Below are positions 43,231-54,139 of a DNA stretch of 64,000 bases, piece after piece. Where the stretch lies: positions 235,209-299,208 of the forward strand of contig NW_005201984.1 of assembly GCF_000372725.1 (NCBI RefSeq), written 5' to 3'. This stretch comes from Emiliania huxleyi CCMP1516. Its lineage: Eukaryota > Haptophyta > Isochrysidales > Noelaerhabdaceae. The notes beneath the pieces are model-generated. The model did no database searches, was not told where the DNA came from, and saw only the letters and a program-made list of their open reading frames with translations. The first letter of the stretch is position 1. The number at the start of each line of letters is the position of its first letter. A program made the position numbers and the translations under genes.

Positions 43231-45360
43231 AAATAAATAAATAAAAACGGACACCTCTCTACTGTGAGATGGGTAAAAAGGAACAGGTCCCCGCCCTTGC
43301 GATCTTTGTGCAGGGTTCTTTGTGGGTGTGGTCGGCGACTAGCCGGGGTCGTCCTCCCGATGGGGACTAGCATTAGCCGTCTTCCACATGGTCCCTCGGG
43401 TCCCTGCTGCTCCTAATCTCTTCGTACATCCTCCTGCTGATCTCCGCAAAGTCCTGCTCCCTCCCTCGTCTCGCCCTGCGCGTCTGCTCCAACTCTCCCC
43501 CGTCGTCTGCCCTGCGTCGTCTGGCGACGGGTCCTCCATAGTCGGTCGAGGTCGCCGCCCTCCTCGTGCCTCTTCCCAACGTTCCCTCGGCGGCCGATGC
43601 CGTCTGGTCCGACTCCGCCGTCCCCGGGTCTGACCTGCCCTCGTCTGCACTAGCTTCTGCTTCGTCCTCACCGGCGTCTCTCCTCTTCCCTCTCCCCTTC
43701 TTGTATGCTTTGCACATCGCGTCGATTCCTTTTCGCGTGAGCACCACCCTGAAGCCCGCCCAGCAGCTGAACCGCTCCCTAAGTCGAAGGAGCATCATCA
43801 GTCTCACCCACTTTGCTCGCTGCCCACTGTCTCCGCTCCCTCCCGCTTGAGCCGCCGTCGCGGCCCTTGTTCGTCCCACTGGCTGCTGGCCTGTCTGCAC
43901 GTTATCTCCGTTATCCCTCCTCCTCCGCGACTCCCTCAAGGCCGGCCGGGCCTCCTTCCACCCAGCGAAGAGCTTCCTCAGCCACTCGATGTGTTCCTCT
44001 CTCTTCATTATGCGCGCCGTAGCCTCATCATTGAGCTGGATCCACCTCTGCACCGCTCCCGTCGCCGCCTCGGCCACGACTTGCAAGTTCCTCGTGACCC
44101 CGGTGCCAAGGTCCCTTCGGTTCTTCTCCGAGAGGTCATCTACCAGTGCTGGCAACACCCCCCTGACTGCGGGAGCTAGCGCATCGTACCCGTCCTCATC
44201 CAGCACCCTATAGCGTGAGCCCTTCAGCGCAGCGACATGCGCCATCCTCAGCGTCTTCAGCGTATCCTTGGAGTCGGGTGCCGCCTGTGCCACTTTGCTG
44301 ATCGCCGTCCCTGTCTGCGCTCGCGCTACTCTGAGGAACCATCTGGCCTGCTCCCTATTCCCCAGGCAGGCGCCGCTAAGCACGTGCGCCATTGTCGCTC
44401 TAGGCGGGTTCTCATCTTCCTCGGTCCATTGCTGCGCGGCTTTCCGCACGATCGGACACAGCGGGTCCCGCTTTAGCGCTGCCCTCCTCGCCGCGTCCCT
44501 CGCGGCCTTACAGACGAGGCAGCCCCTGAGTTCGCTCCTTGTGGCGGCGCCCGGGATCTCTCTCCCCGCCTCTCCCCGCATGATCCTCTCGTGGTGCGTT
44601 CCGTGTGGCACCCCCGCCTGCTGCCGCACCCGCGCTCCCATGACAGTCTTTGTCACCACGTTATGATCATCCACATCGGCGAATTCAATCTCGCGCTCGC
44701 CGTGTTGATCCTTGATCCGCTGGCGCTTGTCCCATTTGTGTCTCGTCGTTCCCCTGACCACATCGCTCCACAGCGGCCCCGTCACCCCTGCCGTGTGCGA
44801 TCCCGCCGTGAGTCCCTCGCCGAGCCGTCCTCGCACCCACTCGTTCGTGTGGCCGCGTGTGGCGTAATAGGTCCTCCGTTCCAGTACGTCTCCCCTCCAC
44901 TCTCCGTCTGCCGTCCTCTGGCGGTCCGTGTACAGGCACGGGCGTGTCCTCACTGCTTCACGGATGACGGCGGTGGCATCCTCAATCTCGCTGGCCCCCA
45001 TGTATGCCGTCGCCGCGGCGTCGGCGTAGGCGTTGCTAGCGCACCCCGCGTGGCTCGGTACCCACAGGAACGTGACGGATTCGAGCTGAGCGCGATATCT
45101 GCATATCCCCTCTAATGCCGCTCCTCGATCTTTTTTCGTTTGTACGCGGTGCTGGCTTACCTGCGTAAGATGGCAACGGCGGAGGATGCGGCGGACAGGA
45201 GGTTGCCCATCATGACCTGCGTCCCGTTTCTGTCGGACAGCGCCCGTGTCCCGACCTCAAATTCGTCCCACCGCAGTAGGAAGCGCGTAAGCGGATCCTC
45301 CTGGAGTTCGGCGTCTCTTACCCACGCGCCACGGAGACGAGGTGGCAGAGGCTAGTTCCA
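43231..45360 (-). mobile_element. LINE copy B: RNase H-like region, HxxxH-CxxC module, charged tail, 3' UTR and ATTT tail
   Basis: The longest copy. On the minus strand from about 45345, DPLTRFLLRWDEFEVGTRAL and AASSAVAILRR join, over a 75-base segment with GT and AG ends, to YRAQLESVTFLWVPSHAG and NAYADAAATA: the VxFxWVPxHxGxxxNxxAD pattern of RNase H C-termini in non-LTR elements. The main frame (45001-43373) continues with DHNVVTKTVMGARVRQQAGV, the HGTHH...CLVCKAARD motif, a helical domain (LPALVDDLSEKNRRDLGTGV) and a charged C-terminus ending DPRDHVEDG. A 3' UTR of about 120 bases ends in a TTTATTTATTT-type tail at 43231-43246. Reverse transcriptase is not found upstream, so the copy is 5'-truncated or decayed beyond about 45400. 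Confidence 0.75.
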
Positions 45361-46114
45361 ATTCACTCTCTGACACGCTGTCGCTCGAATCTTGAAAACG
45401 TCCAACGGAGCTCCGTGTTGCTCCCTGCGCCATCCCCCGCGCTCCCTGCGGCCATGGTCGATGATCCTAGTATGAGAGGTCATCTGGCTACCGCGAGAGC
45501 GACCCAGCTCGTCGATGTCGTCCGATGATGGTGCCTCAAAGTCAGCCTTCGGAGGCTATCGTGGGGTCGAGCCGGCAGTAGCCGCGACATGTGGTTCCAC
45601 CACCCCTCGTAGGCTTTGCCTCTGCTCGCCACCGTTCCCAGGCTGCCTAATGGGATGAAAAGGAAGGCTGGGCGAGCGTATAGAAGCGTGCTCGACCTTG
45701 TCGTGGCAGCCTGCACGGCAGCGCTGGCAGGCGCGATGAGCGTCGTGCCACCTGACCGGAGACGGGTCGCAGGCGTCGTACCGAGCGCGTCGAAACCATG
45801 TACTGATGACATGTGCTCTGCACGGGCGAGTCACGTCGGCGTCAAAGGAGCGACGTGCGACCTGTCAGAGCTTGATCTCCGATCTCAGCGGCGTCGAGTC
45901 GTCTCCGGCGCGCGACAAAGGTACCTCCCCAGGATCGCAGCTGCCTCTGGAAGGCACCGAGAGGGGTACGAAATGGCGCAAATCAAGAGATTGTGTAATT
46001 GAGCTGTGCCACTGTGAAATGGAACTAGCCAGAGCCAGACACGAGGCACAAGCCACCTCGAGACAGAGGCAGCGCCGCCGGAGCGCAGCTCGAGCTAGAG
46101 CGCAGGGTTCCAAC
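45361..46114. other. Unassigned, possibly decayed upstream part of LINE copy B
   Basis: Minus-strand frames here (for example RPAFLFIPLGSLGTVAS and PARPHDSLRRLTLRHHH, 45812-45480) may be remains of the element's earlier coding region, but I recognise no motif. An acidic Ser-rich minus-strand frame lies at about 45410-45340. Confidence 0.3.
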
Positions 46115-46664
46115 TCAGTCGCGCTCCCAATACGTGCATCACTTTTGTGACAGGTCTCAGACTTTGAGCGGCCATATCTCGGTAACTATTGAAAACTCTT
46201 CGGATTTGGAACGGGCGCCGGAAAAACGGACACCTCTCTACTGTGAGATGGGTAAAAAGGAACAGGTCCCCGCCCTTGCGATCTTTGTGCAGGGTTCTTT
46301 GTGGGTGTGGTCGGCGACTAGCCGGGGTCGTCCTCCCGATGGGGGACTAGCACTCTAGCCGTCTTCCACATGGTCCCTCGGGTCCCTGCTGCTCCTAATC
46401 TCTTCGTACATCCTCCTGCTGATCTCCGCAAAGTCCTGCTCCCTCCCTCGTCTCGCCCTGCGCGTCTGCTCCGCCTCACCGTCTTCTGCCCTGCGTCGTC
46501 TGGCGACGGGTCCTCCATAGTCGGTCGAGGTCGCCGCCCTCCTTGTGCCTCTTCCCAGCGTTCCCTCGGCGGCCGATGCCGTCTGCTCCGGCTCCCCAGT
46601 CCCCGGGTCTGCCCTGCTCTCGTCTGCGCTAGTGATGCACGTATTGCGTTGGGAGCGCGACTGA
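46115..46664. repeat. Inverted 28-base repeats bracketing LINE copy C
   Basis: TCAGTCGCGCTCCCAATACG (46115 onward, to 46142) recurs in reverse complement at 46632-46664 with one 5-base insertion. The right arm begins exactly where LINE copy C is truncated. Confidence 0.75.
46222..46631 (-). mobile_element. LINE copy C, strongly 5'-truncated
   Basis: About 95% like the last 410 bases of copy B: charged C-terminus (EISRRMYEEIRSSRDPRDHV), the same 3' UTR with CGCAAGGGCGGGGACCTGTT, and end GGTGTCCGTTTTT at 46222. Confidence 0.85.
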
Positions 46665-46795
46665 ACTTTTTCCGGGGTATGGTATGGTAGTTGGTACGCT
46701 CGGCCAAAACCCACCTCTTGGAAGACCTGCTTGGGGTATGGTAGGGCTAGCCTTGGGCGGTCAGGACCATACCCCGGGAAAAAAACTAAAAAGTT
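46664..46795. mobile_element. Small foldback element (about 130 bases)
   Basis: Left arm AACTTTTTCCGGGGTATGG (46664-46682) pairs with CCATACCCCGGGAAAAAAAC near 46767-46786. A GGTATGG word repeats inside. It resembles a miniature inverted-repeat element, with no coding capacity. Confidence 0.6.
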
Positions 46796-46804
46796 GCTGT
46801 TTCG

Positions 46805-47402
46805 TAGTTGGAACCGAGACTGATGATGCTCCTTCGACTTAGGGAGCGGTTCCGCTGCTGGGCGAGCTTCAGGGTGGTGCTCACGCGAAAAGGAATCGAC
46901 GCAATGTACAAAGCATACAAGAAGAGGAGAAAGAAGAGGAGAGGCGCCAGTGATGACGAAACAGAAGCTAGTGCAGACGAGGGCAGGTCAGACCCGGGGA
47001 CGGCGGAGGCGGACCAGACGGCATCGACCGCCGAGGGAACGTTGGGAAGAGGCACGAGGAGGGCGGCGACCACAACCGACGACTATGGAGGACCCGCCGC
47101 CAGACGACGCAGGGCAGAAGACGGTGAGGCGGAGCAGTCGCGCAGGGCGAGACGAGGGAGGGAGCAGGACGTTGCGGAGATCAGCAGGAGGATGTACGAA
47201 GAGATTAGGAGCAGCAGAGACCCGAGGGACCATGTGGAAGACGGCTAGTGCTAGTCCCCCATCGGGAGGACGACCCCGGCTAGTCGCCGACCACACCCAC
47301 AAAGAACCCTGCACAAAGATCGCAAGGGCGGGGACCTGTTCCTTTTTACCCATCTCCTAGTAGAGGTGTACGTTTTATTTATTTATTTATTTAGTTGGAA
47401 CC
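46805..47402 (+). mobile_element. LINE copy D, 5'-truncated, with target-site duplication
   Basis: The word TAGTTGGAACC occurs at 46805-46815 and again at 47392-47402. Between them is a fragment homologous to copy B from TGATGATGCTCCTTCGACTT onward, with an intact C-terminal frame of about 145 codons (stop at 47248), the family 3' UTR and a TTTTATTTATTTATTTATTT tail. The direct repeats and simple-repeat tail are the classic outcome of target-primed reverse transcription. Confidence 0.9.
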
Positions 47403-47860
47403 CCCAGACGCCAGAGGGGTGAGATTTCGCCAAAAACGAAAAAGCAACTCCGCTCATTGTGCTTTTCTTGGGGGGCGCTGTCCTGTCTAGAGACCCCCTA
47501 CCTCAGTTAAGAGTAACACCGGACCACGACGCACGAGTGTGTCCCGCTGCCCCCCGTAGCCCCGTTCCTGGTCAAAATACACGGCTCCAGGACAACCGAC
47601 GGGGTCGGCCCCAACGCCCTCTCTTGGCCGGGGTACAGCGGGAGCCGACAGCTGCGCCTGCGGTGTTGCTCCCGCGGCGGATGTGACCGCGATGTGTGGC
47701 AAGCCTCTTCTCATGCAACCTCTAGCATGCAACGTACCTATACCACCAGGCGATGGCGGGGGCCGGCGAGTCGCCGCTGTCGCGAGCCGCGTGCTCCAGT
47801 CGCCCGCCCCCCTCTCCCGAGATGAGCGCGCCAATTAGCCCATCTCCGCGGGACCCATCG
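47403..47860. other. Spacer, no gene seen
   Basis: No supported coding frame or RNA gene. Short frames here have no recognisable content. Confidence 0.35.
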
Positions 47861-50800
47861 TCAGTCCGCGAGGGCCCGCAGCTGCCAGCGCGCGAGGCTG
47901 CCGCTCGGCCCCTTGCCGCCTGGGCCGGCCTGCTGGTCGAGGTGCTGGTCGAGGTGCTGGTCGAGGTGCTGGTCGAGCAAGCCTCGCGACCCCATCACCT
48001 CGAGGAGGAGGCGCACCTGTGGGGCAACAGGAGGAGGCGCGCCTGTGGGTGAGGGAGGCGAGGTGCCGAGGGAGGCGAGGTGCCGAGGAGGCGCTCGAGG
48101 TCCGAGCCGAGGCCAAAGCATCCCTCGAGCGGTGTGCGTGCCCCGCTCGCTGGCGAGGCCGACGCTTGGTCGAGGCTGGGCCGAGGCTGGGCCGAGGTTT
48201 GAGCGCGCCCGCTCGCAGTCGAGGCCGCCCACGCGCTCCGTGAGTTGCTCGAGCGAGGCGGGGCCGCTCTCCTGCTTGCGCGGCGGTGAAGAGCTGGCCG
48301 GCGGCGCGAGAGGCAGGGCGGGCCGGGACAGCAGGGCGGGGCGGGGCAAGAGGGCAAAGTGGGGCGGGGCACGGTAGGGCAGGGGCGGGGCAGGGCGGGG
48401 CAGGGGGCAGGGGGCGGGGCGGGGAAGGGAGGGGCGACACTTTAGCGAGCGCCGCGTGCAGCGCGAGCAGCTGGGTCGCTCCGACGCCCGTGCGAAAGAC
48501 GGACGGGAACTCCTGCGGGGGCATGCGGCGGCCGAGTCATGGACGCGTCGTGGACGTGCCCGAGCGGACGATGTGGGCGGGAGAGGGCCTCGAGCAGCAG
48601 CGGCGGCGCGGCGACGAGCGGAGCCGGCGGGCCAGCCTCCCCGGCGGGCGGCGGGGAGTGGTTGGGCGCGGGCGAGGCGATCATCCTCGGGAAGGAGACG
48701 CGCCTGGTCACAGCGCGAGGCGTGAAGAGACGCGCGCACGAGCCCGCCCCCTCCCTCGACCCGGGGGACCTCCCGGTGGCAGTCACGCGGGGCGAGACCG
48801 AGCGGGCAGGCTTGGAAGCGCTAGCGGGCCGGGCATGTCTGGCGGCGCTGAGCGGGGGGCGGCTGCGGCTCGGCCGAGGCGCGCTCTTCGGCGCTTCGCA
48901 CGCGCGCCTAGACGGCAAGCTGGCGGCGAGTCGAGGACGCGCCCCTCCCTCTCTCTCCCCTTCGCCCTCTCCCCCGCGCGCGCCTCGCCGCCGCCGCCGC
49001 CCTCGCCGGCGTGCTGCGCAGCACGCGCGACGGCGGGGTCTGCCTGGCTGGTGGAGAAGCGGCGGGGCGTGGCCCGGTCGGCAGCCCCGTCTCCTCCTCC
49101 CACGCCGCCTCGAGGGCACCCGCCGCTGCTCCCGCGTCCTCGCCGCCCGCCTCCGCCTGGTCGACCGCCGCCTCGCCCTCTTCCGCCTGGTCGGCCTTGG
49201 CGGGCGGGCGCTTGGTCGAGCGGGGCGGCGAGCGGATCACGGGAGTCGCCTCGCTCGAGCAGGCGCTGCTCGAGCGCGACCTGCGGTGCGGGCGAGGAGT
49301 GCGGCCGTGGAGAGGCGTCGGGAGGCGGCTCGCCCCAGCCCCAATCCCCAGGCCGCGCCTTGCGCCCGAGTGCGTCATCGCGCGCGAGAGGCGGCGGATG
49401 CTGAGGGGCGGCGTGCGCGCGAAGCCTGCGGACGTGTCAGCGGGACGTGTCAGCGGGACGTGTCAGCGGGACATGTCAGCGGGGCGTGTCAGCGGGACGT
49501 GTCAGCGGGACGTGTCAGCGGGACATGTACATGTCAGCGGGGCGTGTCAGCGGGACGAGTGAGGGCGAGGTGGGACGGGAGAGGGGCGAGCAGGGCGGGG
49601 TGAGAGGAGCGGGGTGGGCGAGGGGCGGAGGTGGGCGTCTCGCGCCCGGCGTGAGGAGCAGGTCGCTCTCCGCGCTCAAGCGGCCGGCGGAGGGACCTAT
49701 CCAAAAGGCTGCGAAGAGCGTCATGGCGAGGTCCACTGCAGGCGCTGGAGGGGTCGGCGGCGGCGCCGGCGGAGGAGGGCTGAGCGGCGCGGCGGATGGA
49801 GCGCGGTGGCGAGCCTGTTCACGCCCGGCGGCGTGAGTGGACGCCCCTCCACGACTCGGGCTGCAGCTGCGGCGAGCCGAGGTTCGGCGTGCTCTCCGAC
49901 GAAGCCGAGGAGAGGGGCGCGGCGAGAGGCGTGTCTCCGACCCCGCCGGCGCCCCTCCGGCCGCCGACCGCGAGCCTCCGCGTCGAGCGGGGCGGGGACG
50001 TCTCCATGGTCGGAGTGTCCATCGACCGGCGGCCTCCTCCTCCGCCGCCTCCGCCTCCGCCTTCTCCTCCTCCGCCACCGGCCGGGGTCGTGTGTGGTGC
50101 AGCGGCGGGGTGGGCCGCCGAGGGCGGGGGCGCGCCTTCGTGCGCCGCCTCCTCCTCCGCAACGAGCGGCGTCGTCGGGGCGAGTGGCGGTTCGGCTGCC
50201 GCCTCCGCCCGCTCCTCCGATGCCTGCTCCTCTGGGCCATCGCCGCCGTCGCCGCCGTCGCCAACCTCCGCCGCCGCCGGCTCAGCCGCTGTGGCCGCGC
50301 TCGGGAGCGGCTGTGGCTCGACGTCCACGGCGGGCGGCGGCTCAGCCTCGCCCGCGCACGCATCAGTCGCATCCGCTCGCGGCGCCTCGCCGGGTGGGTG
50401 GGATGCGGACGGTGTGGTTGTGGTGTCCGGCTTGAGACGGGTGCTTCTGCGCCGCGGCGGCTGCTCGAGGATGCTCTCGCGCCGCCGGCCGGGCGTCTTT
50501 GGCCTTGGCGGCGGCGCGACGGCCTTGGGGGCGGGCTTGCGCATGCACGGCATCTGCGCCAGCGGCGGCTGGCCTGCCCGCGGCCGGCGGCTTGTCGGAG
50601 GGCCGGCGGCGTTGCGGGGCGGTGGCGCCGGAATGGAAGACTGTCGCCGGCCGCGAGTGTTTGCAGCGGGGCCACTTCGCAGCGTGGCAGCGTGCTGGCG
50701 CGCTGCGAGCAGCCACGTTGCCTGCGGCAGGGTGGGTGGGCCCGTGAGAGACGGCCGCCGGTCCGGACGAAAGCGGCGCACGAGGCGCACCAGCTCGTCG

Positions 50801-50910
50801 AATTCGGGCAGCCCGAGCAGCGACTGGCCGAGAGCTCCGTCCGGCGTCGCCCCGTGCAGCAGGTCGCACAAACTCGCGGCGGAGGATTGGAATCGGTGGA
50901 TCATGCTCAT
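47861..50910 (-). CDS. Hypothetical long disordered protein with a PP1-docking-like RVSF motif
   Basis: Not recognised. The minus strand starts MSMIHRFQSSAASLCDLLHG at 50910; about 75 residues look globular (DELVRLVRRFRPDRRPSL, PQATWLLAARQHAATLR). A long Pro/Ala/Ser-rich part follows with repeated short motifs (RRRESILEQPPRRRSTRLK, TPNLGSPQLQPE). After splicing, other frames carry ADQAEEGEAAVDQAEAGGED near 49200, AVTRRVSFPRM near 48700 and SVFRTGVGATQLLALHAALA near 48480. A C-terminal exon reads LLLEVMGSRGLLDQHLDQHL and ends at 47861. RRVSF fits the PP1-binding RVxF consensus. An intron near 49430-49560 would hold the 13-base minisatellite. Exon edges are unresolved and the single-gene model is an inference; it could be two genes. 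Confidence 0.4.
49436..49560 (+). repeat. Minisatellite, unit GTGTCAGCGGGAC, about 9.5 copies
   Basis: Thirteen-base units with GGGGC and GGGACAT variants, interrupted once by GTACATGTCAG. A palindromic CATGTACATG lies within. Confidence 0.95.
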
Positions 50911-51689
50911 GGGCGGCAGGTGGGGTTGGGGTTCAAGAAGAGCGAGAAAAAGAATTCCGGTCGGTGCGGACGCCCAGCCAGGTCGCTGCACGCGGGGGCG
51001 ACAGTGATGCCATCCGGGGCTGCGAGTCCAGCGAGGGCAAATAGAGCAGCGCCATTCAGAGCGCCGTGGCCAGGCCGTGGCCCCGTTGTTAGATCAGAGA
51101 GAGATTTTCAATACCAAACAACTCTAACACGCACACGTCATTTGGGGCCTGGAGCCCTGTTCACGCGCGCGCGAGGCGTGCAGACAGGGTTGCCAGGTGA
51201 GAGCGAATGGCGCGGTTCACGCCTCGCACAACAGAGAGAGAGATGCGCTCTGCATGCTCACTGCATGGTGGGACATAAAAGAGAGCGAGTACTTGGGCGA
51301 GTAGGCTGTGCGGTCAGCCGTTTAACGTTTGTGTTGTTTCGCTCTGCGAAACCCGGCGGCCAAGCCAGATCTTTTCTTTTTTTATCCCGGCGAGCTGAGC
51401 AGTTGCAGGCGGAGGCGCGTTTTAAGTATCTACCCACGGTGCCGGTGGCCAGGCCTGCACGCCTGGGGCGGCTGGCGCGGGGTCGGGGCCGGTCTGTGTC
51501 TGCCGTCGGAACAGCACAGCAGGAGCTGTGTGGAACAACTAGGTCAAAAAGCACAAAGGCTCAAAGCTGCCCCAAAACACTGCCTGATCTTAGCTCGATA
51601 ACCCTACTCGCAACAGACTCCCCCTTCTTCCCTCGCCGAACTTCCCTTCACACATCACAGTCGTGCGGTAAGAACATTCGTTGGTACTC
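50911..51689. other. Intergenic, no gene seen
   Basis: About 780 bases. It contains CAACAACTCTAAC-type and ACACACGTCA words near 51115-51140 and a T-run near 51370, but no coding frame or RNA gene that I can support. The first part is upstream of the disordered-protein gene. Confidence 0.4.
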
Positions 51690-52675
51690 TCACACGCGCG
51701 CCCCCTCCTTCACCACGCCCAGCTCCTGGAGCGCCGCCGTGTGCAGCGGCAGCGGGTCGGGCCGCCCCTCCGCGAGTGCCCGCTGGCTGATCTTGTGGAA
51801 CCAGCCGTTGCGCCACTCAAACTCCTTGACTGCCGTCGGGAAGTGCGCCACCGACCGGCCGTATGCGGCGAGCCGCTCGAAGGCGCCGGGCTCCAGCCGC
51901 ACGCCCAGCGCCGCCTCGCCCGCCGCGCAGAGCTCGTCGACCAGCGCTCTGAGCTGGCTGGCGTGCGCGCTCTCCACCTGAGCGAGGGATAGGCCCGGCG
52001 CGGTTTCCGCGCGGCGCGGCTGGAGCCAGAGGCAGTGGCGTGTCTCACAGCGCTCACCTCGCCGACCGTGACTCCTCCGTGCAGCGCGCCCGTCACCATG
52101 AAGGCGCAGATCCACACGTGCTTCTCGAGCATCGCCTTGGTGTACTCGTCGCCCTGCTTGACGTGGCAAGTCAGCCCGCCGCCGGCGAGCCGCGCCCGGA
52201 ACGCCTCGGCCCATCGCCCCTTCGCTGTGGTGAGGCCGTCCGGGTTGGTGTCGGTGATGCCGTCGATGGGAGGCTCTCCCAGCTTGGCGACTGCGAGGTA
52301 CAGCAGTACCTGCGTTGCGTCGGGTAGCCCCTGCTCCTCGAGGAACTCGCCGAGCATGCCGTTCTGCAGGAAGACCAGATCCTGCCGCCGCTCCGGTGGC
52401 GTGGCCGCCACCACGCCAGCGAGGTCGTCGTTGCGCGTCGTCACGTAGATTGGACCGGAGGCGGGTGCGGCTGGGAAGGCGTCGCCTCGCCGCAGCACAA
52501 CGTCTCCCTCGACGCCGAGCTCCTTGAGCGCCGAGCCGATCCTGCCACCTCCGACGATGATCGAGGGCACGTCCCCGCCGGCCATGCGAGCGCCGCGGCC
52601 GGCACGCGGCGCGGCCGGCGACGGCGCAGAGCCAGCGAGGAGTGACAGTGCAGGCGGCAGCAGCAGGGCGAACAT
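51690..52675 (-). CDS. Rossmann-fold dehydrogenase-like protein (ketopantoate reductase/6PGD-like), likely plastid
   Basis: Two exons: 52675-52058 and 51977-51690, joined over an 80-base GT-AG intron. The ATG at 52675 gives a leader (MFALLLPPALSLLAGSAPSP) like a haptophyte bipartite plastid signal; an ATG at 52780 is possible but less likely. The NAD(P)-binding start is PSIIVGGGRIGSALKELG (GxGxxG type) with GPIYVTTRNDDLAGVV as the second strand-helix unit and LVFLQNGMLGEFLEEQG. Exon 2 (VESAHASQLRALVDELC, GVRLEPGAFERLAAYGRSVA, EFEWRNGWFHKISQ) is an all-helical C-terminal domain like that of ketopantoate reductases. The substrate is unknown; similar proteins occur in plants and algae as uncharacterised plastid proteins, from memory. 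Confidence 0.65.
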
Positions 52676-52844
52676 TCTGCTCCTATGGCTGCCGCGGGGC
52701 GGGAATTTCTCTTTTCGATCCCAGCCACCGACCGTCGCTCGTGCCACCGTCGCTCGTAGAGCGCGTCTCGATGGCGCCATAGCGTCGAACACCCTCCCGC
52801 GGTCGTGAGGCAGGGGGCGGGGTCAGAGCCGAGAGGAGCGTGAA

Positions 52845-52885
52845 TGGGAGAAGGACAGCGTCCCCATCTGCACGAGCAGGATCTT
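52845..52885 (-). mobile_element. Scrap of the hairpin repeat family
   Basis: GAGAAGGACAGCGTCCCCAT and CTGCACGAGCAGGATCTTGG match the repeat at 60430-60470 and carry the palindromic core. Confidence 0.55.
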
Positions 52886-53012
52886 GGATACTGACTCATA
52901 TGCGAAAAAATTGTTCTTGGGGCACAGGAGATCGCAGATCCGCGACAGCGAGTCGCAGTCGCAGAGAGTCGGACCGGGACCGCGATCGGACCGGGACCGC
53001 GACAGCGATCGC

Positions 53013-53886
53013 ATGCTGCCTGCGCTTCTTCTGTCTGTCTCCTTCAGCAGCGGCCTCCGCCCCGCGTCGCGAGCCGGCTCGTGTCGAGCGGCCGCAGTCT
53101 GCCAGGACTCGAGCGAGATCTCCGTGCTGCAGCAGATGTCGGCCGCGTTCTGGGAGGGCAAGCGGGCGCAGCTGCGGGCCGAGTCCGAGGCGCGGCTGCG
53201 CGAGATGGACGAGTTCGTCGCGCGCGAGCAGGCGCTCGCCGGCGCGGCGCTCGGGGCGGGCGCTCCCTCCTCGGCCGGCTCCCTCGAGGCCGAGCAGCTC
53301 AAGATTGACCTGGCGGCCGAGCGGGAGCGCGTGCGCCAGCTCGAGCTCGCGCTTGCGCAGCAGCAAGTCGACTCGGAGCACGCGCTGCAGCAAGTGTCGG
53401 CCTACTGGGTCGCGAAGCTCGACGACGCGCGCGCCCAGCTGCCTCCCGCCGCCACGACCGCCGGCCAGCCTGGCAGCGCCGCGCCCGCCGAGGCTGCGCC
53501 CGCCGTGCTGGACCTGGTGCCGCAGAGCCTGCCGGAGGTGCGCGAGGACATGACGCTGCGAGAGCTGCGTGCCCATCTGCTGAGCTACGGCCTCTCCACC
53601 ACCGGCCTCAAGTCGGAGCTGCGCGCGCGCCTCCAGCGGGCGCCGCCCAGCAACAGCCCCGCCGCCCTGTCCTCTGCCCCGGCCCTGACTCCAGCTCTCA
53701 AGGCTGTCGGCCGTCGAGCCTGTGGCATTGCAACACGCGCGCGGGCGGACGGACGAGGCGCCCCCGCCCGCGCACACCGACCGCCCCTTCCCCCTCCCGC
53801 CTGCGCGGCAGGCCATGATGGACGACCGGCTCAAGCACCTCGCCTGGGACCCGGAGACCCTCTCGTGGGCCGCCCCGGCCGCCTGA
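53013..53886 (+). CDS. Coiled-coil protein with SAP domain and N-terminal leader
   Basis: The ATG at 53013 gives MLPALLLSVSFSSGLRPASR, a signal-peptide or plastid leader; the open frame upstream is Arg/Ser-rich and repetitive and is not preferred. A coiled coil follows (AAFWEGKRAQLRAESEARLR and LAAERERVRQLELALAQQQV, about residues 40-125), then a Pro/Ala linker and a SAP motif near residue 180: DMTLRELRAHLLSYGLSTTG-LKSELRARL. SAP domains bind DNA or RNA. A GC-AG intron (53703-53811) joins PALK to AMMDDRLKHLAWDPETLSWA, which ends at 53886. The product is about 254 residues. A secretory-route leader on a nucleic-acid-binding domain suggests an organelle nucleoid role, as inference. Confidence 0.65.
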
Positions 53887-54139
53887 GGCCGCGCCCTCCC
53901 TCGCCGCCTCCTGCCGCCTCCTGCCGCTCGGGGCTGCGCGTGCCCGCGGAAGCCGCCGGTCTGTCCCGGCTCCGCGTCGCAGACGCGTTTCTCTCCCCGG
54001 GCGCTGCTGCGCGGGCACAAGGGCGGCACTGCATGCGTTGGCGCAGAGGAAACGATTCCGGTCTTCCGCTCGCCCTCTCGTATTTGGCTTATACTAGAGC
54101 GTATTAACTACGTGACTTAGTGAAAGTAGAAAGATCTTA

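Noticed and set aside
48286-50435. Long plus-strand frames of 270-370 codons
   Set aside because: Arg/Ala/Gly-rich composition typical of GC-rich antisense; the minus strand has better motifs and splice-compatible blocks.
52896-54029. Minus-strand frame of 377 codons over the SAP gene
   Set aside because: It mirrors the coding strand's codon pattern and has no domain; the plus strand has a leader, a coiled coil and a SAP motif.
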